DNA of 49,811 nt from JAATGA01 sp047605605 (lineage in GTDB: Bacteria > Pseudomonadota > Alphaproteobacteria > Rhodobacterales > Rhodobacteraceae), in the NCBI GenBank assembly GCA_047605605.1, contig JASGFG010000020.1, positions 1 through 49,811 of the forward strand, given 5' to 3'. The position numbers and the translations under genes were made by a program. The notes under the pieces are model-generated. The model saw nothing but the letters and a program-made list of their open reading frames with translations. It ran no database searches and was not told where the DNA came from. Shown one piece after another: positions 16,682 to 24,175 of the stretch (its first letter is position 1; each line of letters starts with the position of its first letter).

Positions 16682-16719
16682 ATCCCGCCCCCGTTGATGG
16701 TCGTCGGACTTGCCTATCA

Positions 16720-16741
16720 CAGTTATAATATGTATGACAAC
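16720..16741. promoter_or_regulatory. Shared 22-base operator, copy A
   Basis: Read on the minus strand this is GTTGTCAT, then three bases, then TAT.AT.ACTG. It agrees with 20084-20105 at 17 of 22 positions. It has imperfect two-fold symmetry (GTTGTCAT against ATTATAAC). It lies between the divergent reductase and aldolase genes, 39 bases before the reductase start and 26 before the aldolase start. Confidence 0.6.
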
Positions 16742-16766
16742 TTAGAAGACGAGCGGAGGAGCCATC

Positions 16767-17537
16767 ATGCAGGAACGTCTCAATGTGCTGAAACAGGCGC
16801 TGGTCGCGGGGCGCCCGGCCATCGGGGTGTGGTGTTCGCTGGCAAACCCGCTGACGACCGAGATCGTGGCGGGGTCGGGCGCCGACTGGATCCTGATCGA
16901 CGGCGAACACAGCCCGAACGACCTGCGCAGCGTCGTGGCGCAGTTGCAGGCGGCGGCGGCCTTTCCGGCTTGTGAGGCGGCGGTTCGCCTGCCTTCGGAC
17001 GATGCCAACCTGATCAAGCAGTTTATGGACGGCGGCGCGCGCAGCCTGATGGTGCCGAACGTGCGCACCGCCGATCAGGCGCGGGCCATCGTCGCGGCGG
17101 CCAGCTATGCGCCGGGCGGCATCCGCGGCTTTTCCGTGGGCCATCGCGCCAATGCCTTTGGCCGGATCAGGAACTATCATGCGACGGCGGGGGAACAGCG
17201 CCTGCTGGCCTTGCAGATCGAATGCGAAACCGGCGTGGCCAATGCGGCGGCGATTGCGGCGGTGCCGGGGGTCGATGCGCTGTTCGTCGGACCGGGCGAT
17301 CTGTCGACCAACATGGGCGCGATGGGCAATCCCGGTGCCGTCCCTGTGCAGGCCGCGATCCGGCAGGTGCTGGACGCCGCGCGGTCCCAGGGCAGGGCCG
17401 CGGGCATCCTTGCCCCGCAACAGGCCGATGCCGAACGCTATCTGGCGGCGGGTTTCACCATGGTCGCGGTCGGGTCGGACCTCGGGCTGCTGGCCCGCGG
17501 CTCGGACGATCTGGTCGCCCGTTTCAAGTCGCGCTAA
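16767..17537 (+). CDS. HpcH/HpaI-family class II aldolase
   Basis: A 256-residue metal-dependent aldolase like 2-keto-3-deoxyglucarate aldolase (GarL), which splits a 2-keto-3-deoxy acid to pyruvate and an aldehyde such as tartronate semialdehyde. Family signatures are DWILIDGEHSPND near residue 40, VRLPSDD near 73, the metal-ligand stretch QIECETGVAN near 152 and VGPGDLS near 176. Length is normal. The ribosome site GGAGG precedes the start well. It is followed after 9 bases by the glycerate 2-kinase gene, which supports tartronate semialdehyde as one cleavage product. The actual substrate could differ. Confidence 0.88.
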   Translation: MQERLNVLKQALVAGRPAIGVWCSLANPLTTEIVAGSGADWILIDGEHSPNDLRSVVAQLQAAAAFPACEAAVRLPSDDANLIKQFMDGGARSLMVPNVRTADQARAIVAAASYAPGGIRGFSVGHRANAFGRIRNYHATAGEQRLLALQIECETGVANAAAIAAVPGVDALFVGPGDLSTNMGAMGNPGAVPVQAAIRQVLDAARSQGRAAGILAPQQADAERYLAAGFTMVAVGSDLGLLARGSDDLVARFKSR

Positions 17538-17546
17538 GCTTGGGCG

Positions 17547-18800
17547 ATGCGCGATCCCAAAGCCTTTCTTTCCAGTCTGTTCGATGCGGCGGTCCGCGCG
17601 GCCGATCCGCTGGAATCGCTGCGGGCGCATCTGCCCGATCCGCCGCGCGGCCGCACGGTGGTGATCGGCGCGGGCAAGGGGGCCGCGCAGATGGCGCTGG
17701 CGCTGGAAACCCTGTGGCCCGGCCCGCTGGAGGGGGCGGTCGTCACCCGATACGGCCACGGCGCGCCCTGCCGGCGGATTCAGGTGATCGAGGCGGCGCA
17801 TCCGGTGCCCGATCAGGCCGGGCTGGATGCGGGCGAAAGGCTGGGGGCGCTGGTCCGGGGCCTGACGCCCGACGATCTGGTGATCGCGCTGATCTGTGGC
17901 GGGGGGTCGGCGCTTTTGCCCGCGCCGCCGCCGGGGTTCACGCTGGCGGATGAGGTGGCGCTGAACCGGGCGCTGCTGGCCTCGGGGGCGCCGATCTCGG
18001 CGATGAACACCATCCGGCGGCATTTCTCGATGATCAAGGGCGGGCGGCTGGCGGCGATGGCGCATCCGGCGCGGGTGGCCAATCTGGTCGTGTCGGACGT
18101 GCCGGGCGACAACCCGGCCGAAGTCGCCTCGGGCCCGACCATCGCGCCGGCGAGCCTTGGGGGGGATGCGCTGGCGCTGGCCGATCTTTTCCGCATCCCG
18201 CTGACCCCGGCGCAGCGCCGCCACATCGGGGCGGATGTCCTGCCCGGCCCGAACGATCCGGAATTTGCGCGCGACACGGTGCAGGTCATCGCCTCGGCCG
18301 GCCGGTCGCTGGAGGCGGCGGCGGACAGGGTGCGGGCCGCGGGCATCGCGGCGGCGATCCTGTCCGACAGCATCGAGGGCGAGGCGCGCGAGGCCGGTCG
18401 CTTTCACGCCGACCTTGCGCTGGAAATCGCCCGCCGCGACCGGCCCTTTGCCCGGCCGGTGGTGCTGCTGTCGGGGGGCGAAACCTCGGTCACGCTGCGG
18501 GGCAAGGGGGCGGGCGGGCGGAATACCGAGTTTCTGCTGGCCTTTGCCGGGCGCATCGCGGGGCAGGGCGGCATTCATGCGCTGGCCGCCGATACCGATG
18601 GGATCGACGGCATGGGCGAGAATGCCGGGGCCTTTGCCGATGGCGGCACTGCCGGGCGGCTGCTGGCCCAAGGTATCCGCATCGACGCCTGCCTTGCCGA
18701 AAACGATAGCGGCACCGCCTTTGGGGCCATCGACGCGCTGTTCACGCCGGGGCCGACCGGCACGAATGTCAACGATTTCCGGGCCATCCTGATCGAGTGA
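17547..18800 (+). CDS. Glycerate 2-kinase (MOFRL family)
   Basis: A 417-residue glycerate 2-kinase of the GckA/TtuD type, which phosphorylates D-glycerate to 2-phosphoglycerate. The N-terminal half has IGAGKGAAQMA near residue 40 and CGGGSALLPAP near 117. The C-terminal MOFRL domain has LSGGETSVTLRGKGAGGRNTEF and ADTDGIDGMGENAG. Length fits. It follows the aldolase by 9 bases without a clear ribosome site, so translation may depend on the upstream gene. It would complete a route from tartronate semialdehyde to glycolysis. Confidence 0.92.
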   Translation: MRDPKAFLSSLFDAAVRAADPLESLRAHLPDPPRGRTVVIGAGKGAAQMALALETLWPGPLEGAVVTRYGHGAPCRRIQVIEAAHPVPDQAGLDAGERLGALVRGLTPDDLVIALICGGGSALLPAPPPGFTLADEVALNRALLASGAPISAMNTIRRHFSMIKGGRLAAMAHPARVANLVVSDVPGDNPAEVASGPTIAPASLGGDALALADLFRIPLTPAQRRHIGADVLPGPNDPEFARDTVQVIASAGRSLEAAADRVRAAGIAAAILSDSIEGEAREAGRFHADLALEIARRDRPFARPVVLLSGGETSVTLRGKGAGGRNTEFLLAFAGRIAGQGGIHALAADTDGIDGMGENAGAFADGGTAGRLLAQGIRIDACLAENDSGTAFGAIDALFTPGPTGTNVNDFRAILIE

Positions 18801-18848
18801 GGCCCCGGGCGGGTTCGCAGGATTCAGGCCAAGAGGAAGCAGGCAGGG

Positions 18849-20066
18849 TCAGATCACCGCCTCTTCCAGGAAGGGGCGGTTTGCGGGGATCCGGTCATAG
18901 GCGAAGGGCGACAGGTCCAGCGTGCGGAAGCCGCCATGCACGATCAGCTCCATCACGGCGCGGCCGGTGGCGGGCGAGCCTTGCAGGCCGTGGCCGGAAA
19001 ACCCGTTGGCGAACATGAAATTCGTGACCCCGGGGTGCCAGCCGACGATGCCGTTGTGATCCAGCATGTTCATCTCGTAATGCCCGGTCCAGCGGGTCTG
19101 CACCTTCAGCGCGTCGAAATCGGGGATGCGGTGGTAAAGCGCGGGCCAGATCGCCTCGTCGAACTCCTGATCGCGCGGGGCGAAGTCGTCATAGCCTGCG
19201 GGGCCGTCATCGCCCGGGGTGTTCCCGGTCAGGAACAGCGGGCCTTCGGGACGCACGAAGGTGCCCGAAAGGTCGATCACGTTCGGCATCCGGCCCGGAA
19301 TGGGTTTCGCCGAGGAAAAGACAAAGCTGTAGCGTTTGAAGGGTGCGACCGGGATCGACAGCCCCGCCATTGCCGCCACCTGCTGCGCACGCGGCCCCGC
19401 CGCATTCACCAGAACGCCGCAGGCGACGGTTTCCCCCGTCGCCAGCCGCACCGAGGCGACGCGCCCGTCCCTGACATCCAGCCCGATCACGGCATTGTCG
19501 ACATATTCCGCGCCAAGGGCGCGCGCGCCGCGCTTGAACCCGTTCAGCAGGCCCATGGAATCGAACCAGCCTTCGGCCTGCGTTCCCCATGACCCGCCGC
19601 CCAGATCGTCGACGTTCAGCCAGGGGAACTGTTTCTTCAGCCCGTCCTGGTCGAGGAAGACCGTATGCGCACCATGGCTGCGCTGCATCTCGACCCGCGC
19701 CCTGGCCGCATCGACCCCCTCGGGCGGGCAGCAGTAGAGATAGCCGTGTTCCCGGAACCCCAGATCGGGCGCAGGCTCGCCGGGGAAAAAGGGCGCCATC
19801 CGTTCGGCAAAGCTGCGGATGACCTCGACCCCGAACTGGCTGATCCTGATGTTGATCGGGTTGGAATACTGTTGGCGGATCGCGCTGGTCGACAGCGCGG
19901 TGGAGGAAAACTCATAGGTCGAGTCCCGCTCCACCACCAGAACCGACAGCTTGCTCTGCGCCTCTTGCGCCAGCCAATAGGCGGTGGAGGAACCGATGGC
20001 CGCGCCACCCACGATCACGACGTCATAAGCGGCCTTCTTCGGGGGGGCATAGGGCGGAATCGGCAT
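18849..20066 (-). CDS. FAD-dependent oxidoreductase (DAO family, FOXRED1/SoxB-like)
   Basis: A 405-residue flavoprotein. The FAD motif VVIVGGAAIGSSTAYWLA starts at residue 16, and the C-terminal GFSGHGLQGSPATGR stretch matches the DAO fold's second FAD-contact region. It would oxidise an amino acid or N-substituted amine to an imine. It is divergent from the AroE-like/SDR/RidA/GntR operon, and a 22-base operator shared with the aldolase promoter lies 18 bases upstream. RidA in the facing operon would hydrolyse the imine product. Substrate unknown. GAGG precedes the start. Confidence 0.88.
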   Translation of the reverse strand: MPIPPYAPPKKAAYDVVIVGGAAIGSSTAYWLAQEAQSKLSVLVVERDSTYEFSSTALSTSAIRQQYSNPINIRISQFGVEVIRSFAERMAPFFPGEPAPDLGFREHGYLYCCPPEGVDAARARVEMQRSHGAHTVFLDQDGLKKQFPWLNVDDLGGGSWGTQAEGWFDSMGLLNGFKRGARALGAEYVDNAVIGLDVRDGRVASVRLATGETVACGVLVNAAGPRAQQVAAMAGLSIPVAPFKRYSFVFSSAKPIPGRMPNVIDLSGTFVRPEGPLFLTGNTPGDDGPAGYDDFAPRDQEFDEAIWPALYHRIPDFDALKVQTRWTGHYEMNMLDHNGIVGWHPGVTNFMFANGFSGHGLQGSPATGRAVMELIVHGGFRTLDLSPFAYDRIPANRPFLEEAVI

Positions 20067-20083
20067 GGTGGCCTCGCATTTCT

Positions 20084-20105
20084 GTTGTCATTTGTATGAT
20101 GACTG
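20084..20105. promoter_or_regulatory. Shared 22-base operator, copy B
   Basis: GTTGTCAT, three bases, then TATGATGACTG on the plus strand. It matches the sequence at 16720-16741 read on the minus strand. It lies between the divergent FAD oxidase and AroE-like genes. The likely binder is the FCD-GntR protein encoded at 22126-22851. Confidence 0.6.
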
Positions 20106-20149
20106 ATAACATCAAGAATACAAGCCCGAATCCGTGAAAGGAACACCAG

Positions 20150-20956
20150 ATGCGGGGAAGCGGAAAGGCCGAGGTCTTTGCCATGCTGGCCCATCCGGTC
20201 GGCCATACGAAAAGCCCCGGCATGTTCAACGACCTGTTTGAAAGGCAGGGGCTGGACAGCCTGATGGTGCCCGTCACCTGCGCGCCCGAACGGCTGGACG
20301 AATTCTGGGCCGGGATGGATGCCATGTCGAACCTGCGGGGGGTGATCGTCTCGATCCCCTACAAGGTGGCGATGCTGGCCAAGGCGGACACAGCCCATCC
20401 CCGCGCCGCACGGGTGGGGGCGACGAACATCCTGCGCCGCCTGCCCTCGGGCGGGTGGGAGGCCGACAATTTCGACGGCTACGGCTTTGTCCTGGCGATG
20501 CGGAACAAGGGTCACGCCATCGCCGGGAAAAAGGCGCTTCAGGTCGGCGCGGGCGGGGCGGGCTGTTCGATCGCCTTCTGCCTGGCCGAAGAGGGGGCGG
20601 CCGAACTGACCATCGCCGACATCGACCCCGCGCGGGCCGGGGCGCTGGCGGTGGCGGTGCAGGCGGCATTCCCCGGCTGCAAGGTGCGGGCGGGGGCGGC
20701 CGATCCGGCGGGGATGGACATTGCGGTGAACGCTACCCCGGTCGGGATGAAGGCCGACGACCCCCTGCCGATGCAGGTGGACCATCTGGCGCCCGGCACG
20801 GTGGTGTTCGACATCATCATGGAGCCTGCCGAAACCCGCCTGCTGGCCGAGGCAAAGGCGCGCGGCTGCGTGGCCGAGGCGGGCCGCCAGATGATGGAGT
20901 GCCAGATGCAGGCCATGTCCGACTTCCTTGATGTGGAGCGCAAGACCCGTGACTGA
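20150..20956 (+). CDS. Shikimate dehydrogenase-like (AroE/YdiB family) NAD(P)-dependent oxidoreductase
   Basis: A 268-residue AroE-fold protein with an N-terminal substrate domain and a Rossmann domain (ALQVGAGGAG from about residue 129). Catalytic Lys72 (SIPYK), Asn93, Asp109 and Gln252 are kept, but two shikimate-contact positions differ: HTKSP has Thr20 where AroE has Ser, and FDG has Phe108 where AroE has Thr. It lies in a catabolic operon away from aromatic amino acid genes, so it probably acts on another hydroxy acid. The start at 20150 follows AAAGGAA. Its stop overlaps the next start by 8 bases (GTGACTGA). Confidence 0.82.
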   Translation: MRGSGKAEVFAMLAHPVGHTKSPGMFNDLFERQGLDSLMVPVTCAPERLDEFWAGMDAMSNLRGVIVSIPYKVAMLAKADTAHPRAARVGATNILRRLPSGGWEADNFDGYGFVLAMRNKGHAIAGKKALQVGAGGAGCSIAFCLAEEGAAELTIADIDPARAGALAVAVQAAFPGCKVRAGAADPAGMDIAVNATPVGMKADDPLPMQVDHLAPGTVVFDIIMEPAETRLLAEAKARGCVAEAGRQMMECQMQAMSDFLDVERKTRD

Positions 20957-21743
20957 CACCCCCTCGCTTTCGCTGGTCATCGGCGGCACCTCGGGCATTG
21001 GCCGCGCCATCGCCCTGCGCTTTGCCGCCGAAGGGCACCGGGTTCTGGTCGCCGGCCGCGATGCGCCGCGGGGCGAGGCGGCGGCGCGCGACTGCACCGC
21101 CGCGGGCAGCCCCGAGGCGGCCTTTCTGCCGGTCGACGTGGGCGATCCGACTTCGGTCGAGGGTCTGGGCGCTACGGTCGCCGCGCGGTTCGGCGTGCCC
21201 GACATTCTGGTCAACTGTGCGGGCATCCTGCAAAGCGGCAAGCGCGTGCTGGATCAGCCGCTGGACGAGGACGAAAGGCTGTGGCGCATCAACTATCGCG
21301 GCACGCTGGTCGGCTGTCAGGTCTTCGGCCGGATGATGGCCCAGGCGGGCCGGGGGGCGATCCTGAACGTCGGCTCGCTCGCCTCTTTCGCACCGCTGTC
21401 GCTGCCCGCCTATACGCCGGGCAAGCACGCGGTGCTGGCGCTGACGCAGATGCTGGCCAACGAGCTTGGCCCCAGCGGCATCCGCGTCAATGCGGTGGCG
21501 CCGGGCTATACGCTGTCGGACGGGTTGAAGGCCAGGATCGCGGCGGGCGAGCGCAATCCCGACGCAATCCTGGACACGACCGCGCTGAAGAAATTCGTCC
21601 AGCCGCAGGATGTGGCCGAGGCGGCGCTGTTCCTGTGTTCCGACCGCGCGGCCAGCATCACCGGCGTCACCCTGCCGGTCGACGCCGGCTGGCTGGTGCA
21701 GGCCCCTTACGCGCATTACCAGCGCGGCAACCCGATCAGGTGA
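20949..21743 (+). CDS. SDR-family oxidoreductase
   Basis: A 264-residue classical short-chain dehydrogenase. The cofactor motif GGTSGIG is near residues 13-19, NCAG near 85, and the catalytic Ser...Tyr-x3-Lys set appears in VGSLASFAPLSLPAYTPGKH. I chose the GTG at 20949, which overlaps the stop of the AroE-like gene, matches the usual SDR N-terminus and follows GGAG. An ATG at 20928 would add 7 residues. It would oxidise or reduce a hydroxyl/keto group of the operon's unknown substrate. RidA follows 3 bases later. Confidence 0.86.
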   Translation: MTDTPSLSLVIGGTSGIGRAIALRFAAEGHRVLVAGRDAPRGEAAARDCTAAGSPEAAFLPVDVGDPTSVEGLGATVAARFGVPDILVNCAGILQSGKRVLDQPLDEDERLWRINYRGTLVGCQVFGRMMAQAGRGAILNVGSLASFAPLSLPAYTPGKHAVLALTQMLANELGPSGIRVNAVAPGYTLSDGLKARIAAGERNPDAILDTTALKKFVQPQDVAEAALFLCSDRAASITGVTLPVDAGWLVQAPYAHYQRGNPIR

Positions 21744-21746
21744 GGC

Positions 21747-22091
21747 ATGGCCATCGAGCGCTTCGATTTCGACACCCGCATCCATCACGGCGTCATCCAC
21801 AACGGAACCGTCTATCTGACCGGACAGGTCGGCACCCCCGGCACCAGCGCCGAGGCCCAGATGGCCGAGGTTCTGGACAAGATCGACCGCCTGCTGGCTC
21901 GCGCGGGCAGCCATCGCGACAAGATCCTGCATGTGCAGATGTGGCTGGACGACATCCGCGATTTCGACGCGGTGAACCGGGTCTGGGACCGCTGGATCAC
22001 CCCCGAACACGCGCCCGCCCGATCCAGCGGCGAGGGGCGGATGGCAAAACCGGGGATGCTGGTAGAGTTGATCGTGACCGCCGCGGTCTGA
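21747..22091 (+). CDS. RidA/YjgF-family enamine/imine deaminase
   Basis: A 114-residue RidA-family protein. These are small trimeric cytosolic enzymes that hydrolyse reactive enamines and imines, such as those released by amino acid oxidases. The conserved core TGQVGT near residues 25-30 and the C-terminal PARSS..MLVELIVTAAV stretch, with its carboxylate-binding arginine, are visible. It is tightly packed after the SDR gene and faces a DAO-family oxidase, which supports an imine intermediate in this pathway. It is a catabolic subtype rather than the housekeeping copy (inference from context). Confidence 0.9.
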   Translation: MAIERFDFDTRIHHGVIHNGTVYLTGQVGTPGTSAEAQMAEVLDKIDRLLARAGSHRDKILHVQMWLDDIRDFDAVNRVWDRWITPEHAPARSSGEGRMAKPGMLVELIVTAAV

Positions 22092-22125
22092 TAGGGCTGG
22101 ACACCGAGGGACCGATGGAAGGCCG

Positions 22126-22851
22126 ATGAAGCGCAAATCCCTGTCTACCGTGGTATTCGAGGGCCTGCTGGAGCAGATCCGCTCGGGCCGGCTTGGCCCC
22201 GGCGCGCAACTGCCGACCGAGGCCGATCTGTGCGACAGCTTCGAGGTCAGCCGCACCGTGGTGCGCGAGGCCATCGCGCGGCTGCGGTCCGAGGGGCTGG
22301 TGATCCCGCGGCAGGGCAAGGGCGTCTTTGTCAGCGAGGCGCCGCAGGGCAGCTTTACCATCCCCGATCAGGATCTGGATGCCCTGCCGCAGACGCTGGC
22401 CCTGCTGGAACTGAGGCTGGGGGTCGAGGTGGAATCGGCCGGGCTTTGCGCGCAGCGCTGCACCGAGGACGAGGCCCGCGCCATCCGCGCCGAGATGGAG
22501 CGAGTGGATGCCGCCCATCCTGACCCGACCTCGACCGAGGTGCATTACGACCACGCGTTCCACCTGCTGATCGCGCGGGGGTCGCACAATGCGCAGATCA
22601 TCGACTTTCTGGGCTATCTGGGCCAGCAGATCGGGCCCCGGCTGCGGCTGAGCTATATCCTGCTGCCCGCGCTGAAGGATGAGTATTTCGACCGCATCCA
22701 TGCCGAACACCGCGCTGTGGTCGAGGCGATCGAGGCCCGCGCCCCCGACCGCGCGCGCGAGGCGATGCGCCGCCACCTGTCGAACAGCCTGGAACGGTTG
22801 CGGGCCCTGGCCAAGGCGACGGGCGTGGCGCCGAGATCCGCGACGGGCTGA
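22126..22851 (+). CDS. FCD-domain GntR (FadR-type) transcriptional regulator
   Basis: A 241-residue GntR regulator. The winged helix (EADLCDSFEVSRTVVREAIARLRSEGLV, about residues 32-60) is followed by an FCD effector domain. It is the last gene of the AroE-like/SDR/RidA operon, 34 bases after RidA. It is the only GntR gene in this cluster and so the best candidate to bind the 22-base sequences at 16720 and 20084. The ligand is unknown. The ribosome site is weak (GAAGG a few bases upstream). Confidence 0.9.
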   Translation: MKRKSLSTVVFEGLLEQIRSGRLGPGAQLPTEADLCDSFEVSRTVVREAIARLRSEGLVIPRQGKGVFVSEAPQGSFTIPDQDLDALPQTLALLELRLGVEVESAGLCAQRCTEDEARAIRAEMERVDAAHPDPTSTEVHYDHAFHLLIARGSHNAQIIDFLGYLGQQIGPRLRLSYILLPALKDEYFDRIHAEHRAVVEAIEARAPDRAREAMRRHLSNSLERLRALAKATGVAPRSATG

Positions 22852-23226
22852 GGTGGCGGGATATGCAACGCAATGGAATGGCGCGGGGACCGACAGCGGG
22901 CCGCTATGCCTTTGCCCCAGGAATTGCCGCGCCGGAACAGAAAAGATTGGCTTTCCTTTCCGGGCATTTTCTTCCTTTTGTCGCGGGGTCGCTGGCGACA
23001 TCCTGCTGCAATCATTCTTTGGGGGGTCAATGAACCGGGTTCTTGTCACAGGCGCGACCGGCGGCCCCCGCCGGGCGAAGGCCATGGCCTTGCAGGCGAT
23101 AGGGTTCCTGGTCACGGGCCGCAGCCGGGCTGCGCCGGACGATACGGCCGCTGTCCGCCGACATCACGCGCCCGGGCCTCATGCCCATGCCCCCCGTTGC
23201 CGCCATCCTGCTGAAATGAGGCTGAA
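22852..23226. other. Spacer with an epimerase-gene remnant
   Basis: These 375 bases between the GntR and SDR genes contain no intact gene. From 23030 an open frame looks like the start of an NAD-dependent epimerase and then loses similarity (see the pseudogene entry). Upstream of it I see a somewhat T-rich patch (22940-23020) with no clear promoter or hairpin. Confidence 0.6.
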
Positions 23227-23230
23227 ATGA
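23030..23230 (+). pseudogene. Truncated NAD(P)-binding epimerase/dehydrogenase fragment
   Basis: The frame opens with MNRVLVTGATGG, the classic Rossmann start of NAD-dependent epimerases, and continues plausibly to about residue 35 (GFLVTGRSR). It then becomes a Pro/His/Arg-rich sequence typical of out-of-frame GC-rich DNA and stops after 66 residues. The catalytic part is absent. The stop overlaps the start of the next SDR gene (ATGA). I read it as a deletion relic. An alternative is a short leader that couples translation to the SDR gene. Confidence 0.5.
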
Positions 23231-23970
23231 AGGATCTGAACGTCGTTATCGTCGGCGGTGCCATGGGCTTTGGCGCGCTGATCGCCGAAATGGCGGTCGA
23301 GTCCGGGGCCAGGGGCATCGGCATCATCGACCTGTCCGAGGCGGATGCGGTGCTGGCGCCCCTGGCCGCCAAGGGGGTCAAGGTGGCTTCGGCCAAGGCC
23401 GACATCCGCACCGCCGCCGCCTGTCAGGCCGCCTTTGATCAGGTCGCGGGCGTGCTGGGCCGGGTCGACACGCTGGTCAACTGCGCCGCGATCTATCCGC
23501 GCAAGCCCACGCTGGGCGTGACGGACGAGGAATGGGATCTGTCGAACGCGATCAACATCAAGGGCACCTATCACATGATGGTTTCGGCCATCGCCCATAT
23601 GAAGACGCAGGACCCTGTGGCCCATGTGCGGGGCCGCATCGTCAACATCACCTCGGTCGATGCCTTCAAGGCGCATCCGAAGAACATCCACTATGCCGCG
23701 ACCAAGGCCGCCGTCGTCAGCCTGACCAAATCGGTCGCCGACCATGTGGCGCCCGACGGCATTCTGGTGAACTCGGTCGCACCCGCGGGCATGGCCACCG
23801 AAAAGGCGCGCGCCTCGGGCTTTCTGGACGAACTGGCCAAGGCCAGCCCCTTGGGCCGCGGCGCCCTTCCGCGCGAGATCGCCGAATGGGTGATCATGAC
23901 CGGCGGCCCGAAGAACACCTACATGACCGGCGAACAGGTCATCGTCTCGGGCGGCTATATCTACGCCTGA
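23227..23970 (+). CDS. SDR-family oxidoreductase
   Basis: A 247-residue classical short-chain dehydrogenase. The cofactor motif is GGAMGFG at residues 10-16, NCAA is near 86, and the catalytic set is in NITSVDAFKAHPKNIHYAATK (Ser, Tyr, Lys). The ribosome site GAGG lies 6-9 bases upstream of the ATG. It is preceded by a degraded epimerase fragment and followed by a GC hairpin. It is probably a further dehydrogenase of the same pathway or a paralogous side-chain enzyme. Substrate unknown. Confidence 0.87.
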   Translation: MKDLNVVIVGGAMGFGALIAEMAVESGARGIGIIDLSEADAVLAPLAAKGVKVASAKADIRTAAACQAAFDQVAGVLGRVDTLVNCAAIYPRKPTLGVTDEEWDLSNAINIKGTYHMMVSAIAHMKTQDPVAHVRGRIVNITSVDAFKAHPKNIHYAATKAAVVSLTKSVADHVAPDGILVNSVAPAGMATEKARASGFLDELAKASPLGRGALPREIAEWVIMTGGPKNTYMTGEQVIVSGGYIYA

Positions 23971-23985
23971 CCCTTTGCGCGCAAT

Positions 23986-24003
23986 GCCCCCGTCAAAGGG
24001 GGC
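23986..24003 (+). terminator. GC hairpin after the SDR gene
   Basis: GCCCCC (23986-23991) and GGGGGC (23998-24003) enclose GTCAAA. The hairpin begins 15 bases after the SDR stop, in the spacer before the convergent PreA-like gene. There is no T-run. Confidence 0.45.
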
Positions 24004-24060
24004 GCAACCCGGCGGCCCCGGCGCTTGCCGGAGGGGGCTTCACCGGCCGGAGCGCCGGAC

Positions 24061-24084
24061 CTCTCGCGTCCGACGGCGCGAGAG
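24061..24084. terminator. Second hairpin in the convergent spacer
   Basis: CTCTCGCG (24061-24068) and CGCGAGAG (24077-24084) form a perfect 8-bp stem with an 8-base loop. It lies between the convergent SDR and PreA-like genes and could act on either transcript. Confidence 0.4.
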
Positions 24085-24175
24085 GCGCGTCATTTCCGGC
24101 CTGGCCCTGCCGGTCTTTCCGGCGAAGGGTCCCCCTTGTGAAAGGAGGCGCGGGTCAGGGCAAAGCCCGGCCGGC

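Noticed and set aside
12730..18671. Very long open frames antisense to the demethylase and to the aldolase/kinase genes (minus strand, over 600 residues each)
   Set aside because: They lie opposite genes with clear families, are rich in His, Arg, Gly and Pro, and show no motifs. Long antisense frames are expected in DNA this rich in G+C.
23971..24175. A frameshifted ferredoxin domain of the PreA-like protein hidden downstream of its stop
   Set aside because: No CxxCxxC pattern occurs in any minus-strand frame; the spacer holds hairpins instead.
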